NCBI GenBank assembly: GCA_030141605.1 | Contig: JAQGDQ010000149.1 | Coordinates: forward strand, 297,789-359,788 | Length of the DNA: 62,000 nucleotides | Source of the DNA: Tubiluchus corallicola | Taxonomy: Eukaryota > Priapulida > Priapulimorpha > Priapulimorphida > Tubiluchidae | Direction: 5' to 3' | Part shown: in pieces, positions 26,954 through 38,900 of the stretch | Numbering within the stretch: the first letter of the stretch is position 1 | Layout of the letters: each line of letters begins with the position of its first letter | Position numbers and translations under genes: made by a program | The notes under the pieces: model-generated | What the model saw: only the letters and a program-made list of their open reading frames with translations | Database searches by the model: none | Told to the model about the DNA's origin: nothing

Positions 26954-29900
26954 GTATGATATATATATATATATATATATATGCTTCATAATTATATTTG
27001 TGTTCGCTATTATCTATTCACTCAAGTTTGACAAGAAATTCTAGTGTAGTACTAGTAGAAATCTCATGATAAAGGACTCTTTTTGCTGCTTTTCCTAGTA
27101 GTACTATAGTTATACCGATAATTTATAGGTTTGATGTATTCATATTACATTATTAGTAATTTTATAGTAATATTGTTAGTACTTTTAATACTAGTGCTTT
27201 TGCGACCGTCATTGTATATGACTAGCGATGTTGTTTCATGTCAGTAAATTGGTCTAATTGTCAATGTCTTAATCTACAGCAGGCGTTATTTAACTGATCG
27301 ACGCAGGTTACAACTTACTACACTTTACCCCTTGACTATAGCCGCATTAGTAGGTAGTACTAGTATGTGTATGCACTACTAGTATTTGCAATGAACAATA
27401 ACACCACCAAGGAGGAAGGTTTGGCATGATTACTGTTGAATGAATCATGGACTTACTGAGCTTGTTGTACAGATTTTACGGCGTAACTTGAGAAAAATGT
27501 ATTATGTCTCCAATAGAATATGTAGGTTATTACGTAACAACTGGTTATGCTGCTACATTTAAATAAATATAACGTCTTGCTGAGAATTGCAGTAGGCCTA
27601 ATGAAGCTTCAACTCCTTCATTTCTCACAAGAAACTAGGGTTGGTAAGCAAGCAGTTTGTTTATAATGCTTGACATAATTATTTCTGGCACGTGAAAATT
27701 TAATTTAAGTGTTTCTAAATAAACTTACGGCATTAAAAAATTATTTCTCCTTATGTTAACAAAACTGATTTCTATGCTAATACTGTTGTTTTTCCAGGGT
27801 ACATTGCAGGACTACACATTTCTGATAAAGCTCATTAATTTAAGCAAAAATTCCTTATAAGCCTAACACAGTATGGAGTCAAACCCCTGTGGGAAAAGTA
27901 GCTAAAAATATATCATATCTATAAGACGAATTCCAAAATGGTGGTTTGCTTATAATTACGAAATATAAGCTTTAATAACAGAAAGATGTGTTATTTATAT
28001 ATAGCCTTGGCACTCTTTAATTAGCTGTAGGAAAGAGCCTTGTAAAGGTGAGACATCACATGTTCATGATACCACACAAATGTGAAACCTCATTTAAAAT
28101 GGTAAAGTCTATCTCGATTACTATGATAAATACTACCTCGTTCCCCCACTCTGCAGTAACATCATGGTAGTTTTTTAATCTGATGCAGCAATGCTTGGCA
28201 AGTATTTCTGCTTCGTTCGACCCAGTTTTGACTATTCCAACAAACTAGGCATTGACTTGGTTCGGCAGTTGCATCATTAGCTGCTACATTATAATAACAA
28301 AGTGCTTTTAGTAGCCCGAGCTTATTGGCTGTATGGAGCTAATAAGCTTTAGCTAATGAAGCAGTACCACAATGACGTCTTATTGCCTTATTTGCCTATA
28401 TGCATACTGATTTCAAGAGAGTGCTTTTAACTTTTTAACTCATTACTACACTCTTCAATTTTCCAATACCATTTAATGTTTGCATTAGCTAAGTTTTACC
28501 AAACATACTTTATTATTATTGTTTATTGACATGAATGTTACGAATTTAGCATTTTGGTGGACTAGAAGAAGCGGTTTTTAGAAATATTTCAGCATGCAAA
28601 CAGTTGGCGCAAACTACCAGATCTGCTTATGGACCTAATGGTATGCTTTTGAATGTTGTCTATGTGATCATCTCAATATATACTAAACATATCATATTCA
28701 ATTATTTTTGAATTCTATACCTTGCTGCAAAAAATTGCTGTCTAGTTATTTGCTATTTCATTTGCTGCAAATTGTTTGGTTATTGTATGTGGAAGATAAA
28801 CTTATGCGATAGCAGCATCTAAAACAAGGCAAAGTACTAACATACCAAATCTTTACATTTAAATTCTTGTGTTTCTATTTGTAATAAATGTATCCAAATT
28901 TCGATCATATTTGGATTTCTGGCTTCTATGAAGTTTGGTTTTCCACCCACATTGAGCATGAGAGGTTTGCACTACATTGTAGTTGTATGTTTGATTATAA
29001 AAATCTTGATTTGCTAGAAAATGTATTGTTGTTTCAGGTATGAATAAAATGGTGATCAATCATTTGGAAAAGCTGTTTGTCACTAATGACGCCGCCACAA
29101 TTATTAAAGAGTTAGAGGTATGATTTCTTTAATATTGAAAGATTTGCATCTACAGGTAATGTTTGTAGCATGTATATTTGTACCATAAGCATTGTAAAAC
29201 CACACAAGTTGTAGATTTTTTTAATATGTTAAAAATAATTTTTGGAAAATATAAATAAGATGACAAATTTCCTCCACTGAACTGCTTGGCTATTTTTATC
29301 ATTTGCATGTCTAATTGGCTTAGTTGCTTTGATGTTAAAAAAATTAAATATAAGGAGTATATTTACAATTTGCTTATTAATGTACAGACATATCAGAATT
29401 TCTCTTGGGTATTATCAAGCTGCAAAAGTAAATAAAAATAAATTAAACAATGAAGCATGTAAAAGTAAAAATTATAAAAAAAAACTGTAAATGATTGTGT
29501 TATGTGCAGAAAAAAACACTGAGATTGACAACTTCAATGTTTCAACTGCTTCTCTTGCTAAATCAGATACAATAAAGCCTTAACAATGTCCTTTTCAGTT
29601 TGTCTAAAAATTTGGTGTTTAACAGTTCTGAGCAACAATTAACAAATTAGAACATTTGATGACTTGTTTTTGTTTGTTTGTCGAACATTAGGTACAGCAT
29701 CCAGCTGCTAAGATGCTTGTAATGGGTTCTCAAATGCAAGAGCAAGAGGTTGGCGATGGCACAAATTGGGTCTTGGTATTTGCAGGTCAGCTACTTGAAA
29801 ATGCAGAAGAAATACTAAGAATGGTATGTAGGAAATGTTGCTGTCCGATGCCTGATAACAGATATTAGATATCCTGATATTTAGTAAAATTCGCATATTT

Positions 29901-32900
29901 CCTGAAATATGGAATTGCTGATATAATATTGTTTAAATCTATGGATATTTGCTTTATGAGCTGGTGTACACATATCAATGAAAAAATGAAAAGAATTTGT
30001 CAAATCTACAGCTCAGTGCTTGCATGGTACTTTTAGTTTCTACAATATAATTTCTACCGGCCAATCTGACACTGGTGAGTATCACTAGTCATTTTTGTAA
30101 CTATATACACTGTTGTTGTAGTGTGTGCATGCGTGGCTACAGGGGCTCTGATAGTTTTGTCGAATATACTACAGCAAAGTGAAATTAGATGTAAAATTTA
30201 TTATCAGTGTATGCATCAATGTATGAAGAATGCAATAATGTATTTTTGAATCTGGTACTGAGTTCATTTGTAAAAAAACGAGAAAATGATGGATTGGTAA
30301 TGTAAAATTAAATTTGGCGGGATTTGCCAGGTAAACCAGTTCTGTGGAGGTGATTGGACTTACAAGACAGTTCAAGAAGACAATAGACGGCTTTACGACG
30401 CAAGTAGTAGATAGCCTAAATAATCGGCAGTGCTGTTATTGTGTGCAAAATAAACAATTATGCCAGCGTCGTGTGGCCACTGTCGTAAGAAGTACTCTGA
30501 TACTGCATGTAGACCAGCTTCAGAAATCTCTTCTTGTGTGATAAGTGCATATTAAAAATGCAAAAATGCTCTGAGGCTGTGGAGGATCCAGCGTCTCGGT
30601 CCCAAGGTAGAAACTCCACTACAACTAGCAACCAGGCTGAAATGGGAGAAACAGACTTAGCAGACGATAGGCTGATAAGCAGCTTAAAAGTTGCGCAATT
30701 TAAGTCATTATTGTCAGAAATAATAGACAAAAAATTCTGCGAATTCGAGAGGAGAATTGATGAGAAGATTAGTCAAACAATCCAACTTATTAAAGCTAAT
30801 GTGTCAAAAGTTGAGGTGGATGTCAAGCGAGTGGAGACAGGGTTACAATACACTTGGGGCAGCTGTAGGTGATTTGAAGGATATTGTGTCGAATCAGCAA
30901 AACTTTGTGGAAAGGTTGGAAGCCGAGAGGCGCTCCTTTAACTTAATGATTACCGGCATTCCAGAGCAAGCAGAAAAAGAAGCTGATAATCTGGAATGCA
31001 GGCAAGTACTAGATATTCTAGGCTATCAAACAGAAAGTTATACATCGAAGAGTATAGGCAACATGGCAACACCCAGGCCAGTGTTAGTGACTTTTAAGAC
31101 AGCGCAACGGTTACTCGCCTTCTCAAAAACAGTAAAAAACTGAAAGAACCAGGGCATGAAGAGTGGCCAAAGCGTGTGTACGTCAATAGGAATGTTTCGC
31201 CTTTAATACGTAAACAAAATGCTGGACATTAGAAGGGCACCGAAAGAAGAAAAGAAGAAGTCAGAAAATGTAGGATGCGAGCTAGCGATAAATTGGCGAG
31301 AAAAAACTTTAAATAGAAATGGGCTATCATTTATAACCCAAATGTTACAAAATCTTTCTGTAGAGTCTGAGGTAAATGCCAATACGAATGAAGTGTTACG
31401 AATCTGTTCTTGGAATATAAATTGTATTAAAGGTAAACTATTGAGTAACAATGTACTAACCCTTATAATTATGTTTGATGTTGTTTTTATTAACGAAGTT
31501 AAGTGTAGTATAAACTTTGAAGTACCTATGTTTACAGAAGTTATTTTACCCCAGGTACTGGACATCATAGCGGTGTAGCTGTATTAGTGAAGTGTAATTT
31601 ATCAGAAAGCTGTATTGCCGAACCGGACCTGTTAAAGTCTGACCAAATATGGGCTAGATTTAAAATTCTGCCTGATGTATGGATTGGTGGCTGTTATTCT
31701 CCTTTCTTTGACATGCAGTCGTTTGTTGATATAAATTGCAAATGTATTGAAGCCCACGAAAATTCACCAGCAGTTGTTATCATTGGTGACTTTAATAGCC
31801 GTTTAGGTTGCATGGCGGATCTAAAAAGAGATGGATCATACTACTATGCACACAATCCTGATGGAATGTGCAATGAACATGGTAGTAGACTAATTAACTT
31901 GTGTAGAGATAACAACTTGTGCTTGATAAATCATTTATGCATTAAGAGGAAGTGCTTTGGGGGTGGGCTTACTTTTAGAATGAAACACAGGTGGGTTTCG
32001 CAGCTTGATTTCGCAACTGTATCCTTGTCTCTTATGCAGAGGATAGAATCTGGCAAAGTATTGAACGAAAACATGTATCCATCTAACCACACCCCCATTA
32101 GTTTATACTTGGATACCAATCGGTTCAATGTGCTACACCTTGCGGAAAGAATGGATCTATTAATGAATGGATACACTGTTGATGCTCCGAAAAAGAAGAA
32201 GAAGCTTATAAAACTAAAAGATTTGGATACGGAAGGATTCAGGAGAGTGATGGCGGAACTGCTAGTTCCACGTTATGATGAACGACAGAGTATTGACAGT
32301 TTAAGTATCACGTTAACAGAATTATTGTATACTACTACTGCTTTAAACTGTTTAAAACCTCGCATGAAGCTTTTCATAGTCTTTGTTGACTTTGAAAAGA
32401 CGTACGATCGTGTAAACAGAAAGAAATTACTGAATAGTTTAGTGTCGCACAGATGTGGAGGCTGTATGTTACGTGCAATTGCTGCAATGTATGATTCAAC
32501 AAAAAGCCTTTTAGGAACAAATGCAATTACCTATAATGGCGGTATGAAGCAAGGCTCTCTGAGCTCATGCATCCTATTCTGCATCTATGCCAATCCACTT
32601 ATAACATCATTGAAAGCTACTGCTACGAATGAATGGTTAGGGGATTCACGTGTATTCCTAACAATGGATGACACGGCTATATTGGCTTCAAACTGTGAAC
32701 AATGTAACATTAAATTGGAGCGCTTACAATCATTTTGTGACAACTATGAGATGTCGATGAACCATACTAAGACTCAATTCATGGTGGTAAACGGTGATGT
32801 AGCCGATGACCAGCCTATGACAACGACAGATTTCTAAATTAAGCACACGTCTACGTATGTTTATTTAGGAGCTACTATCACAGATGACGGGAAGACTGAT

Positions 32901-35900
32901 TCAATAGTCAAGCATCATATGCAAGAAAAGAACGTACATATTTTAAAGTTTTATGCGAAGATTTTCCCTACTATGTGAAGAAAAGAGTCTTAGATTGTGC
33001 GCTGTTGACGGCAATATTCTACAGCTCCCAGAGTTGGAATACTGATAATGGGACTTATATGCCTTGCTTTACATATATGGGGTTAATCAAAACTTTATTG
33101 GGTGTCAGACAGACCACCTGTAACGACCTTCCTTTAATTGAATCTGGATACCCATCCCCTTTAGTTTGGCTACGGTCTACGCAACAGAAAACTTAGGCAA
33201 AACTTATCAAGGAATACTTTCCGCCATGAACCTTAAGTGAAAACTGTCGCCATAGCAAGGAATGCAGGCAGCAAATTTCTTAGATATTTTGACCAGCTTC
33301 AGGCGAATTACCGGCCAGACTATATACCTCAGCAGAGAATTTTGTTGGAACAGCACATAAGGAATCTGGTTAATTCTACACGTTGTGTAACTTACTTGGA
33401 ATTGAACCCCGGTCTCGAAACTCATTTTGAATCGACAATATATTGAGCATCATTGGATAAGCTTCACAAGAATGCGTCTTCAATCACATAGGCTGCGGAT
33501 AGAAACGGGTAGATGGGCAAGGGAAAATAGGTTATGTCGTGGAGACATCCAAACTGAAAAAGACGTTATACAGACATGCCCCCTAACATCTAATATTAGA
33601 GGGCACTACAACAATGTAAACTTTGCTGATTTAACTCACTTCTTTGAACACCCTAATTGTTATATAATGTGCCATGAAATTTTGCAACTTTTATGCTGAT
33701 GTACCTTGTATGCATAACACTGTTTTTAATGCTCAACCTTAAGAAGGAAATATACGTAAAATGACATTTGGACTAAAATCACTAATGTATTGATTGTGAC
33801 ATTTGCCTCGTTCTTCTTGTATACATGTAAGTTGATTTAGAAAATAAACTACATACATACATAACATGTTCAATTAACAAAATCAAAATTGGCAATAGTT
33901 TTTGGTTGTGGCTAATTTAAAACTCAAAATTGTGGATAGAAGCAAACTGCTTATCTCCAGTAGTTTTTAAATCAGCATATCCACAACTCATTTTCTCCCA
34001 CGCTGTTTTTCAAGATTGAAGACTTTATCCTATTTCTTTTTTGTGGTTCTACTAGCAAATAAATTAATAGTTACTAAACTTAAATTTTTGTTCTAAAATA
34101 CTGCAAGTTTTATCCTTTCAAACACTAGAAAAGGTGCACAAGTTGGCGATGGCGCTCCATAATAAAACGTTTTTAAGATTCACAGTATTGCTGACTGTGG
34201 TACTAGTTATCCCAAATTAATTATTTAGTTCATGTGAACAGCCAGGTATGATTACTTCATATTATTATTATTATAGGGGTTGTCACCTACCGAAGTAGCA
34301 GATGGTTATGCACTTGCAGGCAAAAAAGCTCAAGAAATATTGCAAGGTAATCTTATCCTAGCCTATCTCACTTTAAAAAACTAATCTCAAAAAGGTAGTC
34401 TTGTTAGAAATTGCAATAAAACTTTTTTAATGAAAAATTAACTTTGTATGTGAGATTGACGGCTCTTATTGTCACAGATCTGTAAACTAAGAAAATCATT
34501 CTTTAAGTTCAGATCTGCTTTTAATGTTTTTCTGTTTTTAGTGTTTTTCCTAATGCCTTTATCAAAATAACCAAAAATTTGTGATTTCTAGCCATTTAAT
34601 ATCAGGGATGTGTTTTGGTTTTTAGATTTAATTACGGGTCAGGTTAATAATATGAGGAATCTGGAAGAAGTTTCTAAAGTAATTCGAGCAGCAGTGATGA
34701 GCAAACAGTATGGAAATGAAGACTTCTTGTCAAAGCTCATAGCACAGGCTTGCAGTAAGTATACAAGATGCTTAGCATTCAGTTGTTTTTTTTTCATACT
34801 AAACTGTTTTGTAAGTACAATGCACTAATATTTTGCCATGGTTGTTATTTTTTTTCACCGAATTAATGACTTGATTTTATGTCTTTAAAGTGTAAAGTAG
34901 AAATGTAGCGATCCAGCTGAGACTTGAAATATTAAATAAAAATAGTCACTGCTGCTGTAATTACTTTCTTTCCACCTCTTTGTTATTGTAGAGAAGTGTT
35001 TGATATGCAAGATGATTTTTGCATTCTGACAAGCATAACTACTGATTGGCAAAATGTCAGTAACGATTTTGAGCACGTATTGTTTTGTTTTTTTAGCAAA
35101 AAAATGCAATATCATTTTTGCATTTCAACTTTTTTGTTGATTGCTGAATTCTAAGAACTTAGCTATTTAATTGTCAAATCCATAACGTGGTTATCATATA
35201 TGTCCTCTGTTTGTTTTCCACCCTTTTCAATCTTTAGTCTTGATCATGCCGGAAAAGTCAACTTTCAACGTGGATAACGTGCGGGTGTGTAAAATCCTTG
35301 GGGCAGGAATCAGTAGTTCAACTGTTATTAGGGGTATGGTTTTCAAACGTACTGTGGAAAGCAACGTACAGAAAGCAAGTAATGCAAAAGTTGCAGTATA
35401 CTCTTGTGCCATTGACATTGGCCAGACAGAAACAAAAGTAAGTTTCTACTCTAGAAGATGCAACTTTAAGTTAAGATTAGCAATATCATTTTTATTTTTT
35501 TATTTATATCTTTGCTATTGCATTTGCTTACCATTTCCGATGATTTTGTTTAAGTTACATATATTTAGCTTTATCATCGTTATCATTTTACAGCTAAAAT
35601 TACATTGCAAACTTTATGTTGCCAAGTTGTATAAAAATGTACATATTTTGTTTTTAAGGTGAGTCTACGTTTATAAATCCAATGTTTTAATAAATAAATG
35701 TTTTACTGCTTTCTCCGTGGGCCTATGTCCATCTAATTTTATTTAGACAACTAGAAATTTGTATGATCTATGTGCGCATTTCCAAAGTATAAAATTAACA
35801 CCAAGTTTTAATGTCTAGGGCACTGTTCTCATAAAGACAGCAAGTGAGCTACAGAATTTTAGCAAGGGTGAAGAAAATATTTTGGAGGAACAAATTAAGT

Positions 35901-38900
35901 CCATTGCTGATGCTGGAATAAAGATTGTTGTTAGTGGTGGAAAAGTTGGAGACATGGCTCTTCATTTTTTGAACAAATACGGCCTAATGTCAGTGAGATT
36001 ACCTTCCAAGTTTGACGTCCGGCGACTCTGCAAGACAATCGGCGCTACAGTGCTGCCGAGATTGGTAATAATATTATTTCATTTCTGTTTTGCTTATCGA
36101 ATAACTATTTACAAAAAGCGTCATTTTACCATTCATTTACTTGATTTGTCACTGATATGACTAACTACAAAAACTACTACTATTGTCAAGTCGTTATATG
36201 CAAGTTTTTATTGGGACTTGGTTAAAATAGTAATACACTGCTGTAAACTTATTATGTAATGACGCAATGCATATGAGATCTCTATATTCTCTACGAATTA
36301 TTTTGACAAATAACTCATAATATCAATGAATTTTACAACATTTTTATTAAAAAAGTCAACGTTTCGACTGCACACTAGCAGTCATCTTTAGGACCTGAAG
36401 GTAATTGCTAGTGTGCAGTTGAAACATTAATTTTTTTAATAAAAATTTTATAAAATTCATTGGTATTGTGGGTTATTTTCAAACTGATGCCGTTCTTGCT
36501 ATTAAGAAATAAAAAACCCTCTATGAATCATCCTCCACCATCAGTTAACTGCCATTTAGTCATACTATTTTTAAAAGTTGTATGAGTAACTAAGATCAGC
36601 AAAAACTTTTAGCATTCATCTATTTCAGAACGATAACTTATTGAAACTTCTATTTTCATTGTTGGTATGAAAGTGGAAATTTATTTGCATTACATCTTTC
36701 TCTTATTTATTCAGTTACTATTTGGCCTGTTGTGTTCTTAACTTTTAGATACTCCTAATGTAATTTCAGACTGCACCCACTAATGAAGAAACTGGTTTTG
36801 TATCAGAGGCACATGTTGACGAAGTCGGTGATACCCCAGTTGTAGTTTTTAAACAGGACAACAAGGACAGTGCTGTGTCCACTATTGTCATCCGAGGTTC
36901 AACGGAAAATATAATGGATGATATAGAACGAGCCGTTGATGATGGTGTAAATACATTCAAAGCATACACACGGGTACTGTGTTTTTAGTTTTTGTTTGGA
37001 CTTTTGTTTATTTTTTGTGAAGTCTTACTTTACTACTTTTTTTTAAGTAACTGATATTCTGATAATATCATATCGATACGAAAAATTTGTTTTTACCATT
37101 AAAGTATCCATATTATTCTAGAAATATCATTATCGTATCGAATTTGGCACGTATCATTACTTGTCGCTTACCTTTACAAAATCGCTTCACTTTTCTGTTC
37201 TATTTATTTATAGTAATTATGCAAAGAAGTAGATAAATAGAATTATTTCAAATTATAAGCATGTCAGACGCTGAATAATGTTTTTTGTATTTTCGCCTGA
37301 CAATAAGGGCTATCTTCATTCTGAATCATACTGACAAAGTATAGAGACCCATTATATACTTTTATACTGACGTGCGGATGTCAAATGCAGTGTACCATAT
37401 TTTTAGTGTCACCTTCCCAGTCATGTGCAGCTCGTACAGATAAATGTTTTTATCTCAGTAATATGTTTATTTGTCACAGCTTACTTATGAATCTTTATGA
37501 CAAACAAACTTGTGTCTCATAACTAGCAACCATTTAAGTATATAGCACTGAATGCACTAAAGCACTTAATAATAATGATATATTTTCTGTTGTTGCAACA
37601 AAATCATTTTTATCGTTCAAAATAATTTATCATTATCTTATCGTTGGAAAAAAGTATCGTATCATATCGCCAAATTTGCATCGTTTAACATCCCTAGACC
37701 GTTATCTTTTAAACTGTAACAGACATGTGGTGCTGCATTTTAATAAGTATTTTACAAATATTTTATTACAAAATTTTAGGATCCAAAATACGTACCAGGT
37801 GCTGGTGCAGTAGAACTAGAAATAGCGAGCCGCTTGGTTACTTTTGCTGAGGTATGATTTGCTATGTTTAAGACAAAATTCAAGCAATATGGACTAAGAA
37901 AATTTAACATTATTTTTTAGCCACTTAGATTTGCTAGTGTAATTCTAAAAATGCATTTTTTTGAATCACATATATTAGTTTGAATCTTGTTTACTAGCTT
38001 TATTTTACCTACACTAGGGATCAGTACTATATCATTAAACCTTGTACAGTTCGTTGAAGATGAAATAGTTATCGTACCCAAAGAAGTCAGGCACTAGATG
38101 GCAGCACTATAAATTATATATATATATATATATATAATAATCTTTATTTGCCATTAAAAACATTGATAATCACTGATAAAAACTTTATAGAGATAATCAA
38201 TCAGTGTTAGTTAATAAAAACTTACACTGCTGAAGGCAATTGTCTTCTGACCCTCCAGAACTTTTGAAATCATTGGCACAGATGCATCTCATGGCCAATA
38301 AGATGATTTTGTGTCTAAACTATTTGATGAGTGAATCAGTAGGCTATTATTTGTAAATAATTTTGAAAGATGTAGAGAAAGATGAGTCTCTTGCAGTGAG
38401 ATTACCAGTCTTAACTTTTTAAAAACAGATAGTATACCGGAGCCTGTCATTAGCTAAGCAAGTAGGTTCTTTCTAACAACTTTTTTGCAAGTAGTCTTTG
38501 TATACTCAGGCATGCAAATTGCTACCTCACACTCAAGGACTTATTGAATATTAATGACATTGTTTCTTGACATACACAGTAACTGATCGTCTTAGTGCAG
38601 CATTTGCTTTTGACAGCAATATGATTTACCTAACAGAAATATTTGAGATTTTTAATAGTAATCACTCTCAAGTCTGCAATATAATATTTTTGAGCTCTTC
38701 ACTTTTCTGTTTATGGCATATTTACAGTAAGTTGCATACAAATAACAGTTAGTAATTTATGATTTTTTTTGTAGTCATGCGCAGGATTGGAACAATATGC
38801 AATTAAAAAGTATGCAGAAGCATTCGAAATTTTCCCCAAAACTTTGGCACAAAATGCCGGAGTGAAGGTAAACTAGCAGTATGACTTCTCTGCATTTTAC

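Noticed and set aside
35240-35662. 140-codon open frame as a single gene
   Set aside because: Its first 66 codons are CCT8 exon 7; the rest is read-through into the intron after a strong GTAAGT donor.
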